Positions 1-6,209 of a DNA stretch of 35,141 bases are shown here, piece by piece. The notes below the pieces were generated by a model that was given only the letters and a program-made list of their open reading frames with translations, made no database searches and was not told the origin of the DNA. Position 1 is the first letter of the stretch, and each line of letters begins with the position of its first letter. The translations under genes and the position numbers were made by a program. The stretch comes from Trueperaceae bacterium (GTDB taxonomy: Bacteria > Deinococcota > Deinococci > Deinococcales > Trueperaceae), in contig DASVDQ010000048.1 of NCBI GenBank assembly GCA_036381035.1, positions 1 through 35,141 on the forward strand, read 5' to 3'.

Positions 1-86
1 GGGATGAGCACCGCTGCGAGGATGCCGATGATCGCGATGACGATCAGCAGCTCGATCAGGGTGAAACCCTTGGTGTTCTGACGCAT
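1..86 (-). CDS. Type IV pilin / pseudopilin, N-terminal fragment (runs off left edge)
   Basis: Only the first 28 codons are present; the rest lies outside the window. The reading frame gives MRQNTKGFTLIELLIVIAII and continues with a hydrophobic stretch. This is the class III (prepilin peptidase) signal: short basic leader, cleavage between G7 and F8, then the conserved glutamate at mature position 5 and the long N-terminal helix. In this family the helix packs the pilus or pseudopilus core and the leader is cut and N-methylated by PilD. The ATG at 84-86 is preceded on the minus strand by a strong AGGAGGA ribosome binding site (92-98), which fixes the start. Whether it is a major pilin, minor pilin or type II secretion pseudopilin cannot be told from this fragment. 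In Deinococcota such genes serve twitching and DNA uptake. Confidence 0.9.
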   Translation of the reverse strand, partial: MRQNTKGFTLIELLIVIAIIGILAAVLI

Positions 87-224
87 GTGCGTCCTCCTAG
101 TTCGGCCGCCCGGATATCTATGGATTAACGCCCGGTAGGCCAGGTATTGCTCCGACCCTCCGTGGGCCGGTGCAGCCAGCATATGGACGCCCCCTCACAG
201 GATTCTTACGAGATTGTCACAAAC

Positions 225-238
225 CCCCCATATGGGGG
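225..238. promoter_or_regulatory. Perfect 14-bp palindrome, possible operator
   Basis: CCCCCATATGGGGG reads the same on both strands. It lies in the intergenic stretch (87-282) between the divergent pilin gene and the SRP RNA gene, about 30 bp upstream of the proposed ffs -10 box. A second CATATG lies 49 bp away at 180-185 but without the C/G arms. The symmetry suits a dimeric DNA-binding protein, but no regulator is identified. Nothing else recognisable is seen in 100-260. Confidence 0.35.
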
Positions 239-267
239 ATAGCTGACCAGAAGGCCTAAGCGGGTCG

Positions 268-276
268 TGTTAGCAT
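268..276 (+). promoter_or_regulatory. Extended -10 promoter for ffs
   Basis: TGTTAGCAT fits the extended -10 pattern TGnTAnnAT and ends 6 nt before the predicted 5' end of the SRP RNA at 283. No good -35 element is seen at 16-18 bp. A CTGACC occurs at 243-248, but with a 22-bp spacer. Confidence 0.55.
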
Positions 277-282
277 CCCCTC

Positions 283-384
283 TGCCCCACCGGCCCAGCG
301 CGGTGGCGACCCCCGAACCAGGTCAGGTCGGAAGAAGCAGCCTTAAGGGGTGATCGTCAGGTGCCGCTGGTCACCGGAGGGGCA
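283..384 (+). ncRNA. ffs: Signal recognition particle RNA (4.5S, small bacterial type)
   Basis: The conserved SRP domain IV core is present at 317-342: ACCAGGTCAGGTC, a GGAA tetraloop (329-332), then GAAGCAGCC. The flanks fold into the expected single long hairpin. TGCCCC (283-288) pairs with GGGGCA (379-384), CCGG (290-293) with CCGG (374-377), CCAGCG (295-300) with CGCTGG (365-370), and CCCC (311-314) with GGGG (347-350). The size of about 102 nt matches the small bacterial SRP RNA without an Alu domain. The RNA binds Ffh and FtsY for co-translational targeting to the membrane. The tip helix is one base pair shorter than the usual GTCC-GGAA-GGAAGC; here it is GTC-GGAA-GAAGC. The 3' end overlaps the convergent small ORF by about 14 nt. 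The ends are set by base pairing, not by data. Confidence 0.92.
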
Positions 385-559
385 CTCCTCTACCGCGACG
401 GCCGCTGCGAGCTCGGCCGATCGTGAACGGCACCGAGCCGAGCCTCCCCTTGTACCGCACGTACGTGGCCACGAGCAGGGCCGCCGTGTAGACGGCCCAG
501 TTCTGGGCGATCACGACCACGTAGAGGGCGACCAGCGCCGCGAAGAGGAAGTGCCTCAC
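371..559 (-). CDS. Hypothetical small membrane protein (62 aa)
   Basis: The frame starts with GTG at 559, 30 bp after the tyrosine phosphatase stop, on the same strand. It could therefore be the second gene of that operon. Residues 4-31 are strongly hydrophobic (FLFAALVALYVVVIAQNWAVY), then a short basic tail follows that is rich in Arg and Gly. This would make a one- or two-span inner-membrane protein with a cytoplasmic tail. I recognise no family. Against it: no clear ribosome binding site before the GTG, and its last codons overlap the 3' end of the SRP RNA on the opposite strand. The true product may be shorter or absent. Confidence 0.4.
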   Translation of the reverse strand: MRHFLFAALVALYVVVIAQNWAVYTAALLVATYVRYKGRLGSVPFTIGRARSGRRGRGVPLR

Positions 560-589
560 CGGCGCAGCCTAGAGGCGAAAGCTGGTTTC

Positions 590-1111
590 CTAGGTACGGA
601 TGCGGTCGGCCGCGAGCAGCCGCGCCTTCACGTCCTCCAGCAGCCCCCGGCACGCCTCCTCGATGAGGTCGAGGACGCGCTCGAAGCCCTCCGGTCCACC
701 GGCGTAGGGGTCGGGCACCTCGCGCTCGGGCCGGCCGGGCGCGAAGTCCATGAGGAGGCGCACGTTCGGCGCGAGGCCGCCGCAGATGGAGCGCGCGCGG
801 TTGAGGTTGCCGCGGTCCATCACCAGGACGTAGTCGAAGCGGCGGCAGTCGGCGGGCCCGAGCTGGCGGGCCCGGAGGCCCGAGATGTCGTAGCCGCGGC
901 GCAGGGCGGCTGCCTGGGCGCGGCGGTCCGGCGGGGAGCCGACGTGGTAGTCGTGCGTGCCCGCCGAGTCGACGATCACGCGGCCCTCCAGGCCGGCCTC
1001 CGCCACGAGGCGCCTGAACACGCCCTCCGCGGTGGGCGAGCGGCAGATGTTGCCCATGCAGACGAAGAGAACCCTCACTGGCGAGTCGGCGGCCTCGGTC
1101 ACGCGGGCCAT
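590..1111 (-). CDS. Low-molecular-weight protein tyrosine phosphatase
   Basis: A 173-aa protein of the LMW-PTP / arsenate-reductase fold, which removes phosphate from tyrosine residues through a cysteinyl-phosphate intermediate. The P-loop C18-MGNIC-R24-S25 supplies the nucleophile Cys18 and the phosphate-binding Arg24. D134 in the DPY motif (134-136) is the general acid. SAGTH (49-53) and DYVLVMD (93-99) are also typical. The length is slightly above the usual ~150-160 because of about ten extra N-terminal residues. A GTG at codon 12, directly before RVLFVC, would give the standard length, and neither start has a good ribosome binding site. In bacteria this family often regulates exopolysaccharide kinases, but no such kinase lies in the window, so the substrate is unknown. 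It may be cotranscribed with the small membrane ORF downstream. Confidence 0.93.
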   Translation of the reverse strand: MARVTEAADSPVRVLFVCMGNICRSPTAEGVFRRLVAEAGLEGRVIVDSAGTHDYHVGSPPDRRAQAAALRRGYDISGLRARQLGPADCRRFDYVLVMDRGNLNRARSICGGLAPNVRLLMDFAPGRPEREVPDPYAGGPEGFERVLDLIEEACRGLLEDVKARLLAADRIRT

Positions 1112-1186
1112 CGTATGACGCCGGGCACGCGCCGCGCCGCATGAAGAGGCAGGGGCGCTCTCGGGCGGCTCTCATGAAGCCCCGGT

Positions 1187-1192
1187 TAGCAT
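1187..1192 (+). promoter_or_regulatory. -10 box for the FG-GAP lipoprotein gene
   Basis: TAGCAT is the same hexamer as in the ffs promoter. It overlaps the upstream in-frame ATG at 1191, so transcription would begin near 1199 and that ATG would not be in the mRNA. This favours the start at 1245. Confidence 0.4.
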
Positions 1193-1244
1193 GGCGGCAT
1201 CTCAACAGAGCCGCACTGCCCGGGGCTCAGGAAGATGGTCTGGC

Positions 1245-2750
1245 ATGGCTAGCTCCGCGCCACGGACCTACCGACTATCCGCGCGTGGATCGCTCGTCCT
1301 CGCAGCGGCGCTCGCCCTCGTCGCGTGCAACGGCGGCCCTGGGCTCGTCGACGAGGCGCCCTCTCTCGCGGCGATCCCCGACCAGAGCACGACGCTCGGC
1401 GAGCCCGTCGAGGTGGCGGTGACGGTGACCGACGAGGAGCCGGGGACCGTGGACCTCACGGCGACGAGCTCGGACGAGCAGGTCCTGCCCGCCGCTGGCC
1501 TGGCGCTGAGCGGTGCCGGCGCGGACCGCACACTCACCGTGACGCCCGGGAGCGTCACGCCGGGCACGGCGGTCGTGACGGTCACGGCGACCGACGGGGG
1601 CGGCAAGTCCTCGTCGGTGGAGTTCGAGGTCGTTGTCGACAGGCCGTTCGCGGGCGAGCCGGCGCTGCTCACGCCGCAGAACGCCGACCTCATCGGCACC
1701 TCCGTGGCGATGGACGGCGGCGTCGCGGTGGCGGGCGGGATCGAGTACGCCTACGTGTTCGAGCTGGACGGCGACACCTGGGTGGAGCGCGAGAAGCTGG
1801 ACTCGGCCGTCAACGGCATCGTCACCGTGCAGGACTTCGGCGACGCGGTGGCGGTGGAGGGCGACCGCGTGCTGGTGGGCGCCGCGGAGACCGACGGCGA
1901 CGCCACCGACCAGGGCACCGCCTTCGTCTTCGAGCGCTCGGGCGACGACTTCTCGTTCGCCGGCGAGCTCCTCGACCCCGCCCCCGAGCAGGACGACCGG
2001 CTGGGCCGGTCGGTGGGCGTGAGCGGCGACCACGTCTTCGCCGGGGCGCCCGGCGCCTCGGAGAGCGGCGTCCGCAGCGGCTCCGTGGTCGTCTTCCTAC
2101 CCGACGACCCCAACGGCTGGACGCTGCTGGGCAAGCTCACACCCAGCGACGCCGTGGACGGCACCGTCTTCGGCGAGGCGCTCGACGTCTCCGGCGACCT
2201 CCTCGTGGTGGGCGACTACGGGAACGACCAGAGGGGCGTCGACGCCGGCGCCGCCTACGTGTTCGAGGCCGAGGCCGGCTTCTGGAACGAGGTGGCGAAG
2301 CTGGCGCCCGCGGAGCTGGAGGCCGGCGACCAGTTCGGTCTGGCGGTCGCCGCCGACGACGGCTGGGTGCTGGTGGGCTCCTGGAACGACGACGACGCGG
2401 GGCAGGAGGCGGGCGCGGTCTACGTCTTCCACGACGCCGGCTCCGGCTGGCAGCTCGTGGACAAGCTCCTCGCGTCCGACGCGGCCCCGTTCGCGAGCTT
2501 CGGCGGGAGCCTGGCCCTCGACTACCCGTACGCGGTCGTGGGCGCCCACTACGAGGACAGCGCCGCCGACAACGCCGGCGCGGTCTACGTGCTGAGGCAC
2601 GACGGCACCACGTGGCACGAGGTGGCCAAGCTCACGTCACCGCACGCGGCGGCGGGCGGGGGCTTCGGCTTCGACGTCGACGTGAGCGGCGAGCACCTGA
2701 TCGTCTCGCAGCTCCAGTCCCCCACGTTCACGGCGGTCTACCGGCGGTGA
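1245..2750 (+). CDS. FG-GAP (integrin-alpha-like) repeat lipoprotein
   Basis: A 501-aa secreted protein. The N-terminus is basic then hydrophobic (residues 9-27) and ends in LVAC with Cys28, a lipobox for signal peptidase II, so it is probably a lipid-anchored surface or periplasmic protein. Residues ~35-135 resemble an immunoglobulin/cadherin-like bacterial surface domain (PSLAAIPDQSTTLGEPVEVAVTV and following). From ~140 to the end come about six FG-GAP-type repeats of ~50-55 residues, each with a phrase like GAAYVFE...W...KL....FG.ALDVSGD.LVVG, expected to form a beta-propeller. The repeats are rich in Asp, which may bind calcium. ATG 1245 is chosen because AGGAAG lies 10 nt upstream (1229-1234) and the upstream ATG at 1191 sits inside a -10 box. 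The ligand and role are unknown; adhesion or matrix functions are the family norm. Confidence 0.85.
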   Translation: MASSAPRTYRLSARGSLVLAAALALVACNGGPGLVDEAPSLAAIPDQSTTLGEPVEVAVTVTDEEPGTVDLTATSSDEQVLPAAGLALSGAGADRTLTVTPGSVTPGTAVVTVTATDGGGKSSSVEFEVVVDRPFAGEPALLTPQNADLIGTSVAMDGGVAVAGGIEYAYVFELDGDTWVEREKLDSAVNGIVTVQDFGDAVAVEGDRVLVGAAETDGDATDQGTAFVFERSGDDFSFAGELLDPAPEQDDRLGRSVGVSGDHVFAGAPGASESGVRSGSVVVFLPDDPNGWTLLGKLTPSDAVDGTVFGEALDVSGDLLVVGDYGNDQRGVDAGAAYVFEAEAGFWNEVAKLAPAELEAGDQFGLAVAADDGWVLVGSWNDDDAGQEAGAVYVFHDAGSGWQLVDKLLASDAAPFASFGGSLALDYPYAVVGAHYEDSAADNAGAVYVLRHDGTTWHEVAKLTSPHAAAGGGFGFDVDVSGEHLIVSQLQSPTFTAVYRR

Positions 2751-2833
2751 GGACCTAGAAGGGCTCGGCCGCGCCGGCCTGCTGCGCCTGCGGTCGCCGT
2801 CGTGCGGGTCACCGGGCCTCGGGCCCCGGCTCG

Positions 2834-5041
2834 CTACGCCTTCAGCCCCGGCTTGCTGCGGTAGACGCGCGTGACGTCGGGGATGCGGCCGATGTTGTCC
2901 TTGACGTACTCGATCTCGGCGTGGTCCTTGACGTCGATGCGGAACATGATCCGCGCGCTCATGTTCGAGTTCACGTCGGCCTGCACGCGGAACGCGCTCT
3001 TGTTCATGCCGCTTATCACGTCCAGGACGTCCTTCAGCAGGCCGGGACGGTCGACGGCGACGACCTCGAAGTCGACGGGGAACACCTCCCCTGCCGGCGT
3101 GTCCCAGGTGACGTTCACGAACCTGTCGGCGTCGGTCTCCATGAGGTGCTTGACGTTCGGGCAGTCGACGCGGTGCACGGAGATGCCGCGTCCGCGCGTG
3201 ACGTAGCCGATGACGTCGTCGCCGCGCACCGGGCTGCAGCAGTTCGCCAGGTTCGCCGGGGCGTCGAGGCCGTCGACGTAGACGCCGGAGACGCTCTTGC
3301 GCGGGTGCTCTGCCGGCTGCTGCGGCTTGCGGTCCTTGGCGATCTCGGGCACCAGCGCCTCGACGACCTGCTTCGGCGTGAGCCGCTGGGCGTCGAGGGC
3401 GAGGAACAGGTCGTCGACCGAGTCGGTGTTGAGGAGCTTCTCGGCGGCCTCGAGCAGCTTGGCCTTCGTCATGTTCGGCGCCACCGGCAGGCTGCGGCGC
3501 CTGAGGCCGCGCTCGAGCATGCGCCTGCCAGACTCGAGCTGCTGCTGGCGCTCCAGCGCCCTGAAGTAGTGCCTGATCTTCTGCTTGGCGCTGCGGGTGA
3601 CGACCATGTTCACCCAGTCGGCCGACGGCCCGTACTGGCTGGAGCGGTTCGTGAGGATCTCGACGCGGTCGCCGGTCTGGAGCTGGTAGGTGAGCGGCAC
3701 GATCTCGCCGTTCACGCGGGCGCCGATGGTCCTGTGCCCCACCTCGGTGTGCACCTGGTAGGCGAAGTCGATGGGCGTGGAGCCGCGCGGCAGGTTCACG
3801 ACGTCGCCCGCGGGCGTGAACACGAGCACGCGCTCGGAGAGGTAGTCGGTCTTGACGGCGTCGACGAAGCCCTCGGCGTCCTCCGAGGTGTTGTCGATGT
3901 CCAGGAGCTGCTTCATCCACTCGAGGCGCTTCTGGATCTCGGCGGGGTCGTTGATGCCGTCCTTGTAGGCCCAGTGGGCCGCGACGCCGAACTCGGCGAC
4001 CTCGTGCATCCGCCGCGTGCGGATCTGCACCTCGATGGGCTGGCCGAGGAGCCCGATGACCGTGGTGTGGAGGCTCTGGTAGCCGTTCGGCTTGGGCACG
4101 GCCACGTAGTCCTTGAAGCGCCCGGGGATGGGCGTCCACAGGCTGTGCACGATGCCCAGCGCGCGGTAGCACACGGCCTTCTCCGCGTCCTCCTGCGCCA
4201 TGCCGTTGCCGTTGTTCGTCTCGGGGTCGAGGATCGCGCGGATCGCCATGAGGTCGAAGATCTGGTCGAGCGAGCGGTTGTCCCGCTGCATCTTCCGGTA
4301 GATCGAGTAGAGGTGCTTGCTGCGGCCGGACAGCTCGAACTTCAGCCCCTCGGCCTTCAGGCGCTCGGCCAGCAGCTCGATGGACTCCTGCACGTACTTC
4401 TCGCGCTCGATGTGCCGGCTTCTCACCTGGCGCTCGAGCTGCTCGTAGCGCTGCCTGTCGACGTAGTAGAACGCGATGTCCTCGAGCTCGTTCTTGATGT
4501 GGTTGATGCCGAGCCGGTGGGCCAGGGGCGCGAAGATCTCTAGCGTCTCCTCGGCGATGCGCCGCTGCTTGTGCGGCGGCATGTGCTCGAGCGTGCGCAT
4601 GTTGTGGAGGCGGTCGGCGAGCTTCACGAGGATGATGCGCACGTCGCTGACCATGGCGAGCAGCATCTGGCGGAGGTTCTCCGACTGCTCGTCCTGGTAG
4701 ACGCGCACGGCGAGCTTGCTGATCTTCGTCTCGCCCTCGACGATCCGCCTGACCGTGGGCCCGAACTGCTCCTCGATCTCCTCGAACGTCGCCTCGGTGT
4801 CCTCGACGGTGTCGTGGAGCAGGCCGGCGCGCAGGGCGTCGATGTCGAGGCGCATCTCGGCGAGGATCACCGTGACGGCCACGGGGTGCGTGATGAACGG
4901 GTCGCCCGAGCGCCGCGTCATGCCGCGGTGGTGGCGCTCCGCGAAGGCGTAGGCGTCCTCCAGCCGGCGCCGGTCCTCCGGCGCCAGGTAGCTCGTCGCC
5001 GTCCGCAGCTCGGCGGGCACGGTGACCACCGCGGTCTCCAT
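2834..5041 (-). CDS. relA: Bifunctional (p)ppGpp synthetase/hydrolase, RelA/SpoT (Rsh) family
   Basis: A 735-aa long RSH enzyme that makes and degrades the stringent-response alarmone. The N-terminal hydrolase HD domain has H52, the HDTVED motif (76-81) and ADRLHNMRT (142-150), so hydrolysis looks intact. The synthetase domain has GRSKHLYSIYRKM (239-251), the NGYQSLHT loop (319-326) and EVQIRT (337-342). A TGS domain (~405-465), a CC/HxxxC zinc-finger-like segment (C601, C602, H623, C627) and a C-terminal ACT domain (~660-735) follow, as in RelA/SpoT of most bacteria. With both halves intact it is probably the only long RSH of the genome. The start at 5041 is preferred because a TACACT -10 box lies 9 nt upstream. 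A GTG at 5071 in the same frame would add ten residues. It converges with the lipoprotein gene across 83 bp in which I see no terminator. Confidence 0.96.
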   Translation of the reverse strand: METAVVTVPAELRTATSYLAPEDRRRLEDAYAFAERHHRGMTRRSGDPFITHPVAVTVILAEMRLDIDALRAGLLHDTVEDTEATFEEIEEQFGPTVRRIVEGETKISKLAVRVYQDEQSENLRQMLLAMVSDVRIILVKLADRLHNMRTLEHMPPHKQRRIAEETLEIFAPLAHRLGINHIKNELEDIAFYYVDRQRYEQLERQVRSRHIEREKYVQESIELLAERLKAEGLKFELSGRSKHLYSIYRKMQRDNRSLDQIFDLMAIRAILDPETNNGNGMAQEDAEKAVCYRALGIVHSLWTPIPGRFKDYVAVPKPNGYQSLHTTVIGLLGQPIEVQIRTRRMHEVAEFGVAAHWAYKDGINDPAEIQKRLEWMKQLLDIDNTSEDAEGFVDAVKTDYLSERVLVFTPAGDVVNLPRGSTPIDFAYQVHTEVGHRTIGARVNGEIVPLTYQLQTGDRVEILTNRSSQYGPSADWVNMVVTRSAKQKIRHYFRALERQQQLESGRRMLERGLRRRSLPVAPNMTKAKLLEAAEKLLNTDSVDDLFLALDAQRLTPKQVVEALVPEIAKDRKPQQPAEHPRKSVSGVYVDGLDAPANLANCCSPVRGDDVIGYVTRGRGISVHRVDCPNVKHLMETDADRFVNVTWDTPAGEVFPVDFEVVAVDRPGLLKDVLDVISGMNKSAFRVQADVNSNMSARIMFRIDVKDHAEIEYVKDNIGRIPDVTRVYRSKPGLKA

Positions 5042-5050
5042 CAGACGGCG

Positions 5051-5078
5051 AGTGTACCACCGCAGGCCCACTTCTCAG
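5051..5078 (-). promoter_or_regulatory. Promoter of the RelA/SpoT gene
   Basis: On the minus strand CTGAGA (5073-5078) and TACACT (5051-5056) are separated by 16 bp. The -10 lies 9 nt before ATG 5041, so the mRNA would be leaderless or nearly so. Confidence 0.45.
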
Positions 5079-5225
5079 GGAATCCCCCTTGCGTTGCGGA
5101 CGAGTTTGTGATTGGGCCCCGGCCTTTGGCTGCCGTCTGGGCGGGCGCGCGGGTGACTGTCGCGGTGCCCGCTCGCTGGCGGGCGGCGCGTCGGCAGGGG
5201 GCGCCCGCTCCGCGACGCCCGCTAT

Positions 5226-5253
5226 GTCAGTATCTCGCTCCCGGGATACTGCC
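5226..5253. repeat. Interspersed palindrome, locus 1 copy a
   Basis: CAGTATCTCG (5228-5237), loop CTCC, CGGGATACTG (5242-5251). The stem is 10 bp with one T-G pair. It belongs to the GTCAGTATCTCG-n4-CGAGATACTGAC family. Its partner copy begins 92 bp downstream. Confidence 0.8.
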
Positions 5254-5317
5254 TGGACGCGCGATTATCCGAGCGAGGCCGCTCCCAGAGGGCATCTCTC
5301 TGTCCCTAAGCCGCGAA

Positions 5318-5347
5318 AGTCACCATCCCGGCAGCGAGATACTGACT
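5318..5347. repeat. Interspersed palindrome, locus 1 copy b
   Basis: Left arm AGTCACCATCCCG (5318-5330), loop GCAG, right arm CGAGATACTGACT (5335-5347). The right arm is the family consensus; the left arm has three changes. It is followed at once by the degenerate tandem repeat at 5346-5456. Confidence 0.75.
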
Positions 5348-5456
5348 GAGCGTGTGGCGAAAGACAAGTAGCCGGGCACACGGCTGAGCGTGTGGCGAGA
5401 GACCGGTGGCCCAGCACCTGACCAAGTGTGCGCCGAGGGACCGGTGGCCCGGGCGG
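5346..5456 (+). repeat. Three degenerate tandem repeat units of ~34-39 bp
   Basis: Three units begin CTGAGCGTGTGGCGA (5346), CTGAGCGTGTGGCGA (5384) and CTGACCAAGTGTGCGCCGA (5418). Units 2 and 3 share GACCGGTGGCCC. The box GCCGAGGGACCGGTG in unit 3 recurs once at 13465-13479, just downstream of the second palindrome pair. No coding frame explains the repeats. Confidence 0.6.
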
Positions 5457-5475
5457 CCGACCCGCCCCCGCGCGC

Positions 5476-5481
5476 TAACCT
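5476..5481 (+). promoter_or_regulatory. Possible -10 box for the DUF2461 gene
   Basis: TAACCT lies 12 nt before ATG 5494, with no Shine-Dalgarno sequence between. It resembles the -10 to start arrangement of other genes in the window, though the gap is longer. Confidence 0.3.
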
Positions 5482-5493
5482 GGCCGTGACGCC

Positions 5494-6144
5494 ATGCCCG
5501 ACGACCAGCGCTTCACCGGCTTCTCGCCCGACGCCTTCAGGTTCTTCGCCGAGCTGCACCTCGACAACTCGCGGACGTTCTGGGAGGCGAACAAGCAGCG
5601 GTACCTCCAGAACGTGCGCGCGCCACTGGAGGCGCTCGCGCGCGAGCTGGAGGGCGCGTTCGGCGAGTGGCACGTGTTCCGCCCCTACCGCGACCTGCGC
5701 TTCACTAAGGACAAGCGGCCGTACAAGGAGCGGGCCGCGATGCAGTTCGGCGGGCGGGGCCCGGGCGCGGTGGGCGGCCAGTACCTGCAGGTCGGCGCCG
5801 ACGGGCTGTTCCTCGGCGTCGGCACCTACTACCTCCACGACGAGCACCTGAAGCGCTACCGCCGCGCCGTGGCCAACGACCGCGCGGGCACGGAGCTCGA
5901 GGAGATCGTCGCCGAGTTGACGGCGAAGGGCTACGGGCTCGCCGGCGAGACGCTCAGGCGCCCGCCGCAGGGCTTCACCGACGACCACCCTCGCGTCGCG
6001 CTGCTCAAGCGCAAGGGCCTGGCCGCCACCGTCCAGTTCGCGCCCGAAGAGTGGATGTACGGCCCCGAGGCCATCGACCGGGTCGCCCAGGTCTTCGCCG
6101 ACGGCGAGCGTCTCTGCGCCTGGTTCAGGTCGCGGGTGGCGTAG
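5494..6144 (+). CDS. DUF2461 (TIGR02453) family protein
   Basis: A 216-aa cytoplasmic protein whose whole length matches what I know of the DUF2461 family. It has the opening FxGFSPDAFRFFAELHLDNSRTFWEANK, the central DLRFTKDKRPYKERAAMQF block (~69-87), a GGQYLQVGADGLFLGVGTYYL strand pair, and the closing region with LKRKGLAATVQF. The family is widespread in bacteria and some fungi, and no biochemical function is established as far as I know. There is no signal peptide or membrane span. The gene stands alone: it is divergent from relA across the repeat region and convergent with the LptF/G-like gene 65 bp downstream. No terminator-like hairpin is evident in that gap. Confidence 0.9.
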   Translation: MPDDQRFTGFSPDAFRFFAELHLDNSRTFWEANKQRYLQNVRAPLEALARELEGAFGEWHVFRPYRDLRFTKDKRPYKERAAMQFGGRGPGAVGGQYLQVGADGLFLGVGTYYLHDEHLKRYRRAVANDRAGTELEEIVAELTAKGYGLAGETLRRPPQGFTDDHPRVALLKRKGLAATVQFAPEEWMYGPEAIDRVAQVFADGERLCAWFRSRVA

Positions 6145-6209
6145 CGGTCTCGGGCAGCCCCGTGGGCCCGTGGCCCCGAACGGCGCCGAGGCGCGTCCGC
6201 GTCCGGCCC

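Larger units (their letters stand above)
5042..5493. other. Intergenic region 1 between divergent relA and DUF2461 genes
   Basis: About 450 bp with no credible gene. It holds the relA promoter at the left end, a GC-rich stretch (5140-5220) with no pattern I can name, the palindrome pair at 5226 and 5318, the tandem units at 5346-5456 and a -10-like TAACCT (5476-5481) before the DUF2461 start. Confidence 0.7.

Noticed and set aside
1191-1244. Earlier ATG for the FG-GAP lipoprotein
   Set aside because: This ATG overlaps a TAGCAT -10 box, and the extra 18 residues would precede a normal lipoprotein signal. The start at 1245 has AGGAAG upstream.
2921-4543. Plus-strand open frame of 540 codons opposite relA
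   Set aside because: Antisense to a clear RelA/SpoT gene; His/Val/Leu/Asp-rich composition without known motifs.
5226-5347. Palindrome pairs as transcription terminators
   Set aside because: None of the six hairpins is followed by a T-run on either strand, and locus 1 lies between divergent gene starts, where no terminator is needed.
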